A stretch of DNA of 64,000 nucleotides from Streptomyces mirabilis. Lineage in GTDB: Bacteria; Actinomycetota; Actinomycetes; Streptomycetales; Streptomycetaceae. This document shows positions 38,317 through 51,773 of the stretch, one piece after another; the first letter of the stretch is position 1, and each line of letters opens with the position of its first letter. The translations under genes were made by a program, and so were the position numbers. Location of the stretch: NCBI RefSeq assembly GCF_039503195.1, contig NZ_JBCJKP010000001.1, forward strand, positions 5,828,001 to 5,892,000, given 5' to 3'. The notes below the pieces were generated by a model. The model had not been told where the DNA came from. It worked only from the letters and a program-made list of their open reading frames with translations, and ran no database searches.

Positions 38317-38637
38317 ATGGCCACGGAAGACATAGAGATCGCAGGCGCGGGGGAGACGGCGGCGGCCGAGCCGCTGAGCGCGGAGTCGACCCGCACGTAT
38401 CCCGTCGCACCGGGATACAGCCTGAACGTCCGCAGCGGCCCGGGCACGCACTACAGCGTCGTCCGCACGCTGCCGGCGGGCTCGAGCGTCCCGATCTACT
38501 GCCAGTGCCCGGGGGAGTCCGTCAGCGGCTACTACGGGACGACGAACATCTGGGACAACATCGCCAACGGCCAGTTCGTGTCCGACGCCTACGTGAAGAC
38601 GGGCAGCGACGGCTACGTCGCGCCGCGCTGCGCCTGA
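38317..38637 (+). CDS. Small SH3-domain protein
   Basis: 106 residues, ATG 38317 after GGGGGAGG. After ~25 variable residues comes a bacterial SH3 fold: YSLNVRSGPGTHYSVVRTLP, AGSSVPIYCQCPGESVSGYY, and WDNIANGQFVSDAYVKTGSD. Such domains usually bind cell-wall peptides, but no signal peptide is visible, so an exported role is doubtful. Two cysteines near 62-64 and one near the C-terminus could form a disulphide. Confidence 0.85.
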   Translation: MATEDIEIAGAGETAAAEPLSAESTRTYPVAPGYSLNVRSGPGTHYSVVRTLPAGSSVPIYCQCPGESVSGYYGTTNIWDNIANGQFVSDAYVKTGSDGYVAPRCA

Positions 38638-38720
38638 CCGAACTAGGCCTGGGCCCGAACGAGGGCAGGGGTCCGAACGTGGCCTGGGGCCCCGCGGCCG
38701 GCCGGAGCGATAATCGTCGG

Positions 38721-39200
38721 GTGAGTGACGAGAACCCATCCGGTACCCCCGCGGGACCCCAGCCCGAACCCCTCCGCTTCTTCGGGACGACCTGGGTGGC
38801 CCAGGACGGCGGCTACACGGCCCGCCGCATCGCCGTGGCCGTCGGCTCGCTCGCCGCCGCGGTCGCCGCCTGTTTCGTGCTCCGCTTCGCCTACCAGGGC
38901 CTGGCGATCGCGGACGTCGGCAAACCGGTGACCCTCCTGGTCGTGGTGATGTTCGCGGTGTGCAGCGCGCTCGCGTTCCGCCACACCTGGGACGCCTTCT
39001 CCAAGCGCCCCGACCCCGACCGCCAGGCCTCCCTCCGCGGCCTCCTGGCCATCGGCTTCATCGGCTCCCTGCTCGCCTACGCCTTCCGCACCCTCACCGA
39101 GGCCCCGGGCGAGAAGCTGGCCCGCGAGGAGTACGAGGAGGCACGCCGCCAGTACGAGCGCCGCTCCCGCAACCCCTCCAAAAAACGCCGCCGCCCCTGA
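38721..39200 (+). CDS. Small multi-pass membrane protein
   Basis: 159 residues from GTG 38721. TAATCG a few bases upstream and lack of a ribosome site suggest a leaderless message. Three TM segments are seen: IAVAVGSLAAAVAACFVLRF, PVTLLVVVMFAVCSALAFRH and LRGLLAIGFIGSLLAYAF. The C-terminus is strongly charged (LAREEYEEARRQYERRSRNP then KKRRRP). Conserved-looking in Streptomyces near proC. Function unknown. Confidence 0.78.
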   Translation: MSDENPSGTPAGPQPEPLRFFGTTWVAQDGGYTARRIAVAVGSLAAAVAACFVLRFAYQGLAIADVGKPVTLLVVVMFAVCSALAFRHTWDAFSKRPDPDRQASLRGLLAIGFIGSLLAYAFRTLTEAPGEKLAREEYEEARRQYERRSRNPSKKRRRP

Positions 39201-39202
39201 CA

Positions 39203-39342
39203 GGCCGGGGCGCGGCTCCGTGCCTCAGGGGCGCGGGGAACTGCGCGCCAAGCCCCCACCCACCCGCACCCGACAAACCCACCCGGGGGCTGGGGGCGGA
39301 GCCCCCAGGGACGGGACGGGTAGGGGCGGCGGGGGCGAAATC
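39203..39342 (+). repeat. Intergenic mosaic repeat
   Basis: Contains GGGGCGCGGGGAACTGCGCG at 39228, a CACCCACCCGCACC spacer, then GGGGGCTGGGGGCGGAGCCC at ~39281 and GACGGGACGGGTAGGGGCGG. Most of this block reappears in inverse orientation at 62984-63092, missing an internal ~30 bases. It lies directly after a stop codon. Confidence 0.7.
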
Positions 39343-39380
39343 CGCTGTTCTCCACCCCCGACCCGCACCACCATTCCCTT

Positions 39381-40256
39381 ATGACGACCCACCCGCACTT
39401 CTCCCACACCACCCGGGCCCACTCCTTCAACACGGCCGCAGCCCAGTACGCCGCGAACCGCCCCTCCTACCCACCTGCCCTCTTCACCACCCTCGAAGAC
39501 CTCGCCGCCCGCCCCCTCAAGGGCGCGAAGGTCGTCGACGTGGGCGCGGGCACCGGCATCTCCACCACCCTCCTGCACGCCCGAGGCGCGGACGTGATCG
39601 CCGTGGAACCCGGGGAGGGCATGGCCGCCGAGTTCCGCCGCGCCCACCCCGACATCCCCCTGGTCCGGGGCACCGGCGACACCCTCCCCCTCGCCACCGC
39701 CTCCGCCGACTTCCTCACCTACGCCCAGTCCTGGCACTGGACGAACCCGGCCCAGTCCCTCCCGGAGGCCTTCCGCGTCCTGCGCCCCGGCGGCGCCCTC
39801 GCGCTCTGGTGGAACACGTCCGCCCTCGACGTCCCCTGGATCGCCGCCCAGGCCCAGCGCATCGATCAGTACTTCGAGGACGCCCACCCCACCGAAGAAG
39901 GCACCGCCACGAAAGCCGAAGAAGGCGCCGCCACCAAGACCGAAGAAGGCACGGCCACCAAGACTCCGAAAGACACCGAATCCCGCCGGCGAGCCGTACG
40001 CTTCCTCACCGAACGCGCCTTCAAGGGCGCCCCCGAAACCCCGCCCCACACCCCCCGCGTCGTCCGCTGGAGCCGCCGCGTCCCCGTGGACACCCACCTC
40101 GCCAACATCGGCAGCCACTCGGCCTTCCTGATCCAGGGCAAGGAAGACACCGACGCCTTCCTCGCCGAGGAGCGCACCCGCCTGCTGGAGACCTTCCCGG
40201 ACGGCAGGGTCGAGGAGGTCTACGACGTACTGGTGATCGTGGCCACCCGCTCGTGA
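39381..40256 (+). CDS. Class I SAM-dependent methyltransferase with internal tandem repeat
   Basis: 291 residues, ATG 39381. Motif I KVVDVGAGTGISTTLLHARG is near 49-68, the acidic strand end DVIAVEPGEGM follows, and motif IV is FLTYAQSWHW with LPEAFRVLRPGGALALWWNT. This fits the Methyltransf_11/UbiE-like group acting on small molecules; the substrate is not predictable. Between the core and C-terminal cap lies a 24-base repeat in three copies (39894-39965) encoding EEGTATKA, EEGAATKT and EEGTATKT, probably a variable linker. Its 3' end overlaps convergent sulP by 37 bases. Confidence 0.9.
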   Translation: MTTHPHFSHTTRAHSFNTAAAQYAANRPSYPPALFTTLEDLAARPLKGAKVVDVGAGTGISTTLLHARGADVIAVEPGEGMAAEFRRAHPDIPLVRGTGDTLPLATASADFLTYAQSWHWTNPAQSLPEAFRVLRPGGALALWWNTSALDVPWIAAQAQRIDQYFEDAHPTEEGTATKAEEGAATKTEEGTATKTPKDTESRRRAVRFLTERAFKGAPETPPHTPRVVRWSRRVPVDTHLANIGSHSAFLIQGKEDTDAFLAEERTRLLETFPDGRVEEVYDVLVIVATRS

Positions 40257-41656
40257 TCCCGCGCGGCGGCCCACCGCTCCAGGGCCGCCGCACACGCGTG
40301 GTCCACATGCCGCAACCCGCCCAACTCCAGCCGTACGTCACGGTCGTGCGGCAACGCCTCCAAGGCGTCCAGCAGCTTCGGCAGGCGTAGGAACGTGGCG
40401 TTCCCCATCACCCGTACGACCATCCCCGCGGCCCCCCGGTCCTCCGTCTCCACCTGCACATGGCTGATGTCCCACGCGGTCTTGGCGACGGCGAGCGCAA
40501 GCCCGACCAGCACGCCTTCAAAGAGATTCCCCACCACGATCGCCACCGCCGTCACCCCCAGCACGATCACCTCCCCGCGATGCCCGCGCCACAGCACCCG
40601 CACCTCCCGCACCGGCACCAACTTGCAGCCCGCGTGCACCAGCAACCCCGCCAGCGCCGCCACCGGAATGATCCCGAGGACCCCGGGCACCACCACCGTG
40701 AAGACCAGCAGCCACACCCCGTGCAGTACGCGCGAGACCTTGGTCTGGGCCCCGGCCTGCACATTCGCCGCGCTCCGCACGATCACCGCGGTCATCGGCA
40801 GCGCCCCGAGCGCCCCGCACACGGCGTTCCCGGCACCCTGCGCGATGAGTTCACGGTCGTAGTCGGTCCGCGGCCCCCGGTGCAGACGGTCCACCGCCGC
40901 CGCGCTGAACAGCGACTCGGCGGAGGCGATCAGCGCGAAGGCGACCACCGTCCCGAGCATGCCCACTTCCGTGAGCCGTCCCAGGTCCGCCAAGGACGGC
41001 GGTTGCACGGCATCGAGCAGCCCGCGCACCTCGACCCGCCGCACGGACAGATCGAACAGCCCGGTCACACCCGCCGCGAGCGCCACTGCCAGCAACGGTG
41101 CCGGCACCACCCGCGCCCCGCGCCGCCAACGCGGCCACAGCAGCAGTACGACCACGGTGGCGCCCCCGACCGCGAGGGCCACCGGGTGCGCGTCCCCGGG
41201 CAGCGACACCAGCCCGGCGATCTTCCCGAGCCCGCTCGCGGGCGCGGACGCGTCACCCATCGCGTAGACCTGGCCCGCGATCAGCACCAGCCCGATTCCG
41301 GCGAGCATCCCCTGCACCACCGCCACGGACACGGCCCGGAACCACCGCCCGAGCCGCAGCGCCCCGAGTGTGAGCTGCACCAGCCCGGCGCCGAGCACGA
41401 GCACACCCAGGGCCCGTAGCCCGTACGTCTGCACCGCCTCGTACACCAGCACGGTCAGCCCGGCCGCCGGCCCGCTCACCTGAAGGCTGCTCCCGGGCAG
41501 CACCCCGGCGACCAGCCCGCCGACTATCCCGGTCACCAGCCCCAACTCGGCCGGCACGCCCGAGGCGATGGCGACCCCTACACACAACGGCAACGCGACG
41601 AGAAACACGACGAGAGACGCGAACAGATCGGCTCGACGCAGATCGGCTTTACGCAT
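40220..41656 (-). CDS. SulP/SLC26 anion transporter with STAS domain
   Basis: 478 residues from ATG 41656. N-terminal RRADLFASLVVFLVALPLCV and GVPAELGLVTGIVGGLVAGV are typical of SulP transporters, as is the QVSGPAAGLTVLVYEAVQTY segment. About 11-12 hydrophobic helices follow. The last ~80 residues form a cytoplasmic STAS domain (VQVETEDRGAAGMVVRVMGN, ATFLRLPKLLDALEALPHDR, LELGGLRHVDHACAAALERW). The substrate may be sulfate, bicarbonate or another anion. No carbonic anhydrase is adjacent. Tail-to-tail with the methyltransferase. Confidence 0.93.
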   Translation of the reverse strand: MRKADLRRADLFASLVVFLVALPLCVGVAIASGVPAELGLVTGIVGGLVAGVLPGSSLQVSGPAAGLTVLVYEAVQTYGLRALGVLVLGAGLVQLTLGALRLGRWFRAVSVAVVQGMLAGIGLVLIAGQVYAMGDASAPASGLGKIAGLVSLPGDAHPVALAVGGATVVVLLLWPRWRRGARVVPAPLLAVALAAGVTGLFDLSVRRVEVRGLLDAVQPPSLADLGRLTEVGMLGTVVAFALIASAESLFSAAAVDRLHRGPRTDYDRELIAQGAGNAVCGALGALPMTAVIVRSAANVQAGAQTKVSRVLHGVWLLVFTVVVPGVLGIIPVAALAGLLVHAGCKLVPVREVRVLWRGHRGEVIVLGVTAVAIVVGNLFEGVLVGLALAVAKTAWDISHVQVETEDRGAAGMVVRVMGNATFLRLPKLLDALEALPHDRDVRLELGGLRHVDHACAAALERWAAARDHERVATITSTS

Positions 41657-41939
41657 GGCAACGGCACCTCCGGTTGAGAGCGGAAGATGCGTGGGTGCCG
41701 AGCCGGGGGAGGGCGCGGCGGATCCAACGGCGCGGGACCGAAGCCGGTGGGCATATGACCGCGCACTGAAATCCATTGTCGGTAACGGGAGTTGGTCGCG
41801 CAGCCCTTCCGTGTAACCGCCGAGTGAACACGGAAGCGCACCACCTCACCGCACGCCGGAGCGCCCCCTTCCGATCGCGCCGCCGCGCGCCTGCGCCGTC
41901 GAGTGCGACCGGGCTTGACGGCGCCATCCCTCCCGATCC

Positions 41940-41961
41940 ATATTCATCACATGATGAATAT
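41940..41961. promoter_or_regulatory. 22-bp palindrome over the ABC transporter start codon
   Basis: ATATTCATCA (41940-41949) and TGATGAATAT (41952-41961) are perfect complements around CA. The palindrome covers ATG 41951 and is far more AT-rich than its surroundings. A protein bound here would block transcription or translation of the exporter operon. No matching regulator gene is adjacent. Confidence 0.65.
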
Positions 41962-42802
41962 CGCTCCTCGGCCCCCCGACCGCGCCACGGACACGGCCAC
42001 CACCACCCCCCAGTCCTCCCAGTCCCTCCGGTCCCCGGCCACCGCCATCCACGCCGAAGGCCTCACCGTCGTACGCGGCCCCCGCACCGTCCTGCGCGGC
42101 CTCGACTTCGCCGTACCCCGCGGCCAGATCACCGGACTCCTCGGCCCCTCCGGCTGCGGCAAGTCCACCCTCATGCGCACCATCGTCGGCACCCAGGCCA
42201 AAGTCACCGGCACCCTCGAAGTCCTCGGCCGCCCCGCCGGCGACGCCGCACTCCGCTCCCGCATCGGATACGTCACCCAGGCCCCCTCGGTCTACGACGA
42301 CCTGACCATCCGCCAGAACCTCGACTACTTCGCCGCGATCCTCGACCCCGGCCGCACCGCCGCCGACCGCCGCGACGCCCATGTCACCCAGGCCATCGCC
42401 GACGTCGACCTCACCACCCACGCCGACTCCCTCGCCGGCAACCTCTCCGGAGGCCAGCGCAACCGCGTCTCCCTCGCCGTCGCGCTGCTCGGCACCCCCG
42501 AACTCCTGGTCCTCGACGAGCCCACCGTCGGCCTCGACCCGGTCCTGCGCCGCGACCTGTGGAACCTCTTCCACGCCATCGCCACGGAACGAAAGGCGAC
42601 GCTGCTGGTCTCCTCCCACGTCATGGACGAGGCCGAGCGCTGCCACCGCCTGCTCCTGATGCGCGAGGGCGAGATCCTCGCCGACGACACACCCGACGCC
42701 CTGCGCGAACGCACCGGACGCGACACCGTCGAGGCCGCCTTCCTCCACCTGGTCGACGAGGCCACCGCGACCGCCGGCACCCGCAAGGAGACCGTCCGAT
42801 GA
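41951..42802 (+). CDS. ABC exporter ATP-binding protein
   Basis: 283 residues, ATG 41951 (a second ATG follows at 41954). Walker A GPSGCGKSTLMRTIVG, signature LSGGQRNRVSLAVALLGTP, Walker B LLVLDEPTVGLD and switch His in LLVSSHVMDEAERC are all present. The group resembles DrrA/NatA-type drug exporters. The stop overlaps the permease ATG by 4 bases. The N-terminal ~35 residues are Thr/Ser/Pro-rich. Start selection is uncertain because a palindrome covers it and no ribosome site is seen. Confidence 0.92.
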   Translation: MMNIAPRPPDRATDTATTTPQSSQSLRSPATAIHAEGLTVVRGPRTVLRGLDFAVPRGQITGLLGPSGCGKSTLMRTIVGTQAKVTGTLEVLGRPAGDAALRSRIGYVTQAPSVYDDLTIRQNLDYFAAILDPGRTAADRRDAHVTQAIADVDLTTHADSLAGNLSGGQRNRVSLAVALLGTPELLVLDEPTVGLDPVLRRDLWNLFHAIATERKATLLVSSHVMDEAERCHRLLLMREGEILADDTPDALRERTGRDTVEAAFLHLVDEATATAGTRKETVR

Positions 42803-43617
42803 CCACGCCCACGAACGCGACCACGCCCACGAACGCGACCGCGCACGCGGGCACGACGGCCCCCGCCCGCCCGAGCGCGATCAACTACTCCCGTACGACC
42901 GCCACCGCGACCCGCGTCCTGCGCCAGCTCCGCCACGACCCGCGCACCATCGCGCTGATGATCCTCATCCCGTGCCTGATGCTCGTCCTGCTCCGCTACG
43001 TCTTCGACGGCAGCGCGCGTACCTTCGACTCCATCGGGGCCTCCCTCCTCGGGATCTTCCCGCTGATCACGATGTTCCTGGTCACCTCCATCGCCACCCT
43101 GCGCGAGCGCACCTCGGGCACCCTGGAACGCCTCCTCGCCATGCCCCTCGGCAAGGGCGACCTGATCGCCGGCTACGCCCTGGCCTTCGGCGCCGTCGCC
43201 GTCGTCCAGTCGGCCCTGGCCACGGGCCTCGCGGTCTGGTTCCTCGGCCTCGACGTCACGGGCTCCCCCTGGCTCCTGCTGCTCGTGGCCCTCCTCGACG
43301 CCCTGCTCGGCACGGCGCTCGGCCTCTTCGTCTCGGCCTTCGCGGCCTCGGAATTCCAGGCGGTCCAGTTCATGCCGGCGGTGATCTTCCCCCAGCTCCT
43401 CCTCTGCGGCCTCTTCACGGCCCGCTCCACCATGCACCCCGTCCTCGAAGCCCTCTCCGACGTCCTGCCCATGTCCTACGCCGTCGACGGCATGAACGAA
43501 GTCCTCAAGCACACCGACATGACGACCAACTTCGTCCGCGACGCGTTCATCGTGGCGGGCTGCGCCCTCCTGGTCCTGGCCCTGGGCGCGGCAACCCTGA
43601 GGCGCCGCACCGCATGA
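42799..43617 (+). CDS. ABC-2 type exporter permease
   Basis: 272 residues, ATG 42799 coupled to the ATPase stop. After a repetitive N-terminus (TTPTNA twice) there are six TM segments, including IALMILIPCLMLVLLRYVF, IFPLITMFLVTSIATLRERT and PWLLLLVALLDALLGTALGL. The ERTSGTLERLLAMPLGKGDL motif is typical of ABC-2 permeases. Together with the ATPase it forms a homodimeric-type two-gene exporter. Likely controlled by the palindrome at the start of the ATPase gene. Substrate unknown. Confidence 0.93.
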   Translation: MTTPTNATTPTNATAHAGTTAPARPSAINYSRTTATATRVLRQLRHDPRTIALMILIPCLMLVLLRYVFDGSARTFDSIGASLLGIFPLITMFLVTSIATLRERTSGTLERLLAMPLGKGDLIAGYALAFGAVAVVQSALATGLAVWFLGLDVTGSPWLLLLVALLDALLGTALGLFVSAFAASEFQAVQFMPAVIFPQLLLCGLFTARSTMHPVLEALSDVLPMSYAVDGMNEVLKHTDMTTNFVRDAFIVAGCALLVLALGAATLRRRTA

Positions 43618-43665
43618 CGCGTCCACGCCGACGCCGATAGGGGCAGGGGCGCAGCCCCGCCCCCA

Positions 43666-43700
43666 GGGGCGCGGGGAACTGCGCGCCAAGCCCCCACTGC
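43666..43700 (+). repeat. Intergenic repeat module after the ABC permease
   Basis: GGGGCGCGGGGAACTGCGCG begins at 43666, followed by CCAAGCCCCCACTGCCCCGC. Identical in its first 22 bases to the copies at 5661 and 39228. It lies 48 bases after the permease stop in the 228-base gap before proC. Confidence 0.65.
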
Positions 43701-43845
43701 CCCGCAGCCGAAGCACCCACCCGGAGGTCTGGGCCTCCACGGCAACGGAGCACCCCCGTCCGCCCAACGGACACCCCACCCCGCCCGACCCCCCAAGTGC
43801 GAGGATGACCCCCAGGACGACGCACCCCCGGAGGGCACCCGCACC

Positions 43846-44655
43846 ATGACCCAGAAAGTCGCAGTCCTCGGCACCGGCAAGATCGGCGAAGCCCTGCTCA
43901 GCGGAGTGATCCGATCCGGCTGGGCCCCCACCGACCTGCTGGTCACGGCCCGCCGCCCCGAGCGCGCCAGGGAACTCCAGGAGCGCTACGGCGTCACCGC
44001 CGTCACCAACGCCGAGGCCGCCAAGAACGCGGACACCCTGATCCTCACGGTCAAGCCGCAGGACATGGGCACCCTCCTCGACGAACTCGCCCCCCACGTC
44101 CCCGCCGACCGCCTGGTGATCAGCGGCGCGGCCGGCATCCCCACGTCCTTCTTCGAGGAGCGCCTGACCGCGGGCACCCCGGTCGTCCGGGTCATGACGA
44201 ACACCCCCGCCCTCGTGGACGAGGCGATGTCCGTCATCTCCGCCGGCAGCCACGCCACCGAAGCGCACCTCGCCCACGCCGAGGAGATCTTCGGCGCCGT
44301 CGGCAAGACGCTCCGCGTCCCCGAGTCCCAGCAGGACGCCTGCACCGCGCTCTCCGGCTCGGGACCGGCGTACTTCTTCTACCTGGTCGAGGCCATGACG
44401 GACGCGGGCATCCTGCTCGGCCTGCCCCGCGACAAGGCCCACGACCTGATCGTCCAGTCCGCGATCGGCGCCGCCGTGATGCTCCGCGACAGCGGGGAGC
44501 ACCCCGTGAAACTCCGCGAGGCCGTCACCTCTCCCGCGGGCACCACGATCAACGCGATCCGCGAACTCGAGAACCACGGCGTCCGCGCGGCCCTCATCGC
44601 CGCACTGGAGGCAGCCCGCGACCGCAGCCGCGAACTGGCCTCCGGCAACAGCTAG
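43846..44655 (+). CDS. proC: Pyrroline-5-carboxylate reductase
   Basis: Last step of proline synthesis, NAD(P)H-dependent. 269 residues, ATG 43846 after GGAGGGCACC. N-terminal KVAVLGTGKIGEALLSGVIR is the dinucleotide motif. VKPQDMGTLLDEL, RVMTNTPALVDEAMSVISAG and the C-terminal TALSGSGPAYFFYLVEAMTD, VTSPAGTTINAIRELENHGV are all family signatures. Alone, with its own terminator. In mycobacteria it sits in the same conserved string as the HTH and bS22 genes. Confidence 0.97.
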   Translation: MTQKVAVLGTGKIGEALLSGVIRSGWAPTDLLVTARRPERARELQERYGVTAVTNAEAAKNADTLILTVKPQDMGTLLDELAPHVPADRLVISGAAGIPTSFFEERLTAGTPVVRVMTNTPALVDEAMSVISAGSHATEAHLAHAEEIFGAVGKTLRVPESQQDACTALSGSGPAYFFYLVEAMTDAGILLGLPRDKAHDLIVQSAIGAAVMLRDSGEHPVKLREAVTSPAGTTINAIRELENHGVRAALIAALEAARDRSRELASGNS

Positions 44656-44660
44656 AGACA

Positions 44661-44690
44661 GCGGGGCCGGGGCCACCGCCCCGGCCCCGC
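44661..44690 (+). terminator. proC terminator
   Basis: GCGGGGCCGGGGC (44661-44673) and GCCCCGGCCCCGC (44678-44690) form a 13-bp stem with a 4-base loop, 5 bases after the stop. It also faces the end of the convergent trpS gene. Confidence 0.8.
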
Positions 44691-44720
44691 CGCTCGCCCA
44701 TCCCCTCCCCCTCCGGGACG

Positions 44721-45719
44721 TCAGCCGGCGGCCAGCAGCCCGATCGCCCGATACGCCGCGTCCACCCGAGGACGCGCCATCTCCCGGGCCTTTGCGGCGC
44801 CGTCGCGCAAAACCCCCTCCACATACGAGGGATCCGCGCACAACCGCTGGTGCCTCTCCTGCACGGGCCCGAGGAGTTCGATCACGGCCTCGGCGGTGTC
44901 CTTCTTCAAAGCGCCGTACGACTCATAGGCGCCGCCCAGGGTTTCCGGATCCGCGCCCTCACAGGCGGCGAGAATCTCCAGCAGGTTCGAGATCCCCGGC
45001 CGCGCCTCGGGGTCGTACACGACGTCCTGCCCGCTGTCGGTCATGGCCCGCATGATCTTCTTCCGTACGGCATCCGGCTCATCGAGCAGATAGACGACGC
45101 CCGGCCCCACGTCATCGCTCTTGCCCATCTTCGACGTCGGCTCCTGCAGATTCATGACCCGCGCCGCGACCTGCGGCCGCGTGGCCCGGGGCACCACGAA
45201 GGTGTGCCCGTAACGCTGGTTGAACCGCACCGCGAGATCCCGGGTCAGCTCCACATGCTGCGTCTGGTCGTCCCCGACCGGCACCTCGTCGGTCCCGTAC
45301 GCCAGGATGTCCGCCGCCATCAACACGGGATACGTCAGGAGGGACAGCCGCACACTCCCGCCCCGCTCCCGCTCGCGTGCGGCCTTCTCCTTGTACTGGA
45401 TCATCCGCCGCATCTCCCCGTCGGTCGCGACGCACTCCAGCAGATACGACAGCCGCGCGTGCTCGTCCACATGACTCTGTACGAAGACGGTGCACAGCTC
45501 CGGATCGAGCCCCGAGGCCAGCAACAACGTCGCCGCCTGCCTACTGAGCCTGCGTACCCGCCCCGGATCGTGGTCCACGGTCAGCGCGTGCAGGTCGACG
45601 ACGCAGAACAGGGCGTCGGCCTGGTGCTGGTCGACGTCGGCCCACCGTCGCATGGCCCCGAGATAGTTCCCCAGCGTCAGATGCCCGGTCGGCTTGACCC
45701 CACTGAAGACCCGCGTCAT
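44721..45719 (-). CDS. trpS: Tryptophanyl-tRNA synthetase, auxiliary (TrpRS1-like)
   Basis: Charges tRNA-Trp. 332 residues from ATG 45719, with AGGAGG upstream. Class I motifs are the HIGH variant in GVKPTGHLTLGNYLGAMRRW and the KMSKS variant in LQEPTSKMGKSDDV; GDDQTQHVELTRDLAVRFNQ is typical of TrpRS. Its position beside proC matches the S. coelicolor SCO3334 auxiliary enzyme, which gives indolmycin resistance and is induced by transcription attenuation (established knowledge). That reading is supported here by a Trp-Trp leader peptide and attenuator directly upstream. A housekeeping TrpRS presumably lies elsewhere. Confidence 0.94.
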   Translation of the reverse strand: MTRVFSGVKPTGHLTLGNYLGAMRRWADVDQHQADALFCVVDLHALTVDHDPGRVRRLSRQAATLLLASGLDPELCTVFVQSHVDEHARLSYLLECVATDGEMRRMIQYKEKAARERERGGSVRLSLLTYPVLMAADILAYGTDEVPVGDDQTQHVELTRDLAVRFNQRYGHTFVVPRATRPQVAARVMNLQEPTSKMGKSDDVGPGVVYLLDEPDAVRKKIMRAMTDSGQDVVYDPEARPGISNLLEILAACEGADPETLGGAYESYGALKKDTAEAVIELLGPVQERHQRLCADPSYVEGVLRDGAAKAREMARPRVDAAYRAIGLLAAG

Positions 45720-45778
45720 CTCTCCACCTCCTGGTCGAGGCCGCCGCACCCGCCGGCCGGCCCCCAGGAGGGAGACAC

Positions 45779-45842
45779 AAAAACGGCCGCCGAGGCGGCG
45801 GCCGTTGAGTACATACGTGTGTACGGCCGCCGTCAGGCGGCC
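45779..45842 (-). promoter_or_regulatory. Ribosome-mediated Trp attenuator of trpS
   Basis: Read on the minus strand, four complementary segments follow one another: 1 = GGCCGCC (45842-45836, from the second Trp codon), 2 = GGCGGCCGT-like (45831-45823), 3 = ACGGCCGCCG (45805-45796), 4 = CGGCGGCCGT (45792-45783), then a T-run (45783-45779). 3:4 is a perfect 10-bp intrinsic terminator, 2:3 an antiterminator, and 1:2 spans the leader stop codon. A ribosome stalled at the Trp codons would block 1:2 and favour 2:3, allowing read-through into trpS. Confidence 0.88.
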
Positions 45843-45874
45843 CACCACTGCTTGGTGCACGTATGCATAGTCAT
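45833..45874 (-). CDS. Trp leader peptide of the trpS attenuator
   Basis: A 13-residue frame from ATG 45874: MTMHTCTKQWWAA, with tandem Trp codons at 45847-45842 just before the stop (ATG 45868 would give 11 residues). Tryptophan is rare, so two in a row directly ahead of an attenuator on a Trp-tRNA synthetase gene is strong evidence. The GGAGG near 45891-45895 is rather distant from the first ATG. Confidence 0.85.
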   Translation of the reverse strand: MTMHTCTKQWWAA

Positions 45875-46582
45875 GGCCCCGAGGTTACGCCTCCGGAGGG
45901 CATCGCGGGGCGGATTTGACACGCCCCTACCCGGTACGTAGTGTTCTCCGAGTTGTCCGACGTGAGCGCCGACCCCGGTCGGTCCCCGGACAGCCATTCC
46001 GCAACAAGCACTCAGCGAACGGCGACTCGTCGTCGGCTCGTTTTCATGCGTGTTTGCGAAATGAGGAATCCGCGTTCGAAAGGGCGCCACCCCGATTAGC
46101 TCGGGAGCCAGGAATCCGCTAAAGTCTCACTCGTCGGAACGGCCCAAGGGCCGGGAAGACAAGCCCCGCTGACTGGGAATCAGGCCCGAAAGGATCTGAT
46201 AGAGTCGGAACCGCCGGAAAGGGAAACGCGGAAGCGGAAACCTGGAAAGCGCCGAGGAAATCGGATCGGGAAACGGTCTGATAGAGTCGGAAACGCAAGA
46301 ACAAAGCAGGACAGCAGGACCGAAGGGAAGCGCCCGGAGGAAAGCCCGAGAGGGTGAGTACAAAGGAAGCGTCCGTTCCTTGAGAACTCAACAGCGTGCC
46401 AAAAATCAACGCCAGATATGTTGATACCCCGTCTCCGGCCGATCGGCTGGGGCGAGGTTCCTTTGAAAAAGTCCTGCCGGGCATGGTCTCGGTGGGCGCA
46501 CAGCGAGGACGCTGTGAACCGTGGGGATTATTCCTCCCTTCGGTTCCGCTCTCGTGGTGTCGTCCCGATTACGGGAAAACAT
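45875..46582 (+). promoter_or_regulatory. rrn promoter and leader region
   Basis: The 708-base gap between divergent trpS and 16S rRNA carries repeated promoter-like units: TAAAGTCTCACTCGTCGGAA at 46120, CTGATAGAGTCGGAACCGCC at 46197 and CTGATAGAGTCGGAAACGC near 46278. Each has a -10-like TAAAGT or TAGAGT, fitting the multiple tandem promoters of Streptomyces rrn operons. After 46385 the leader (AACTCAACAGCGTGCCAAAA) is the usual processed precursor region. The first ~200 bases should hold the trpS promoter. No protein gene is seen. Confidence 0.75.
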
Positions 46583-51550
<4,968 letters not shown>

Positions 51551-51641
51551 GTTGCTCGCGTCCACTGTGTTGGTTCTGAAACCACGAACAACCCCATTCC
51601 CAGGGCCACTGGGTGTGGTGCGGTAGTCACAGTTTCATAGT

Positions 51642-51761
51642 GTTTCGGTGGTCATAGCGTGAGGGAAACGCCCGGTTACATTCCGAACCCGGAAGCTAAG
51701 CCTCACAGCGCCGATGGTACTGCAGGGGGGACCCTGTGGGAGAGTAGGACGCCGCCGAACT
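51642..51761 (+). rRNA. 5S ribosomal RNA
   Basis: About 120 bases, from GTTTCGGTGGTCATAGCGTG to GAGTAGGACGCCGCCGAACT. It has the CCCGGTTACATTCCGAACCC loop and GGAAGCTAAGCC, in the usual place ~90 bases after 23S rRNA. Confidence 0.96.
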
Positions 51762-51773
51762 ATTTGTAGGGAG

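Noticed and set aside
42325..44841. 838-residue minus-strand frame opposite the ABC genes and proC
   Set aside because: Crosses three well-supported plus-strand genes and an intergenic repeat; composition is that of an antisense shadow.
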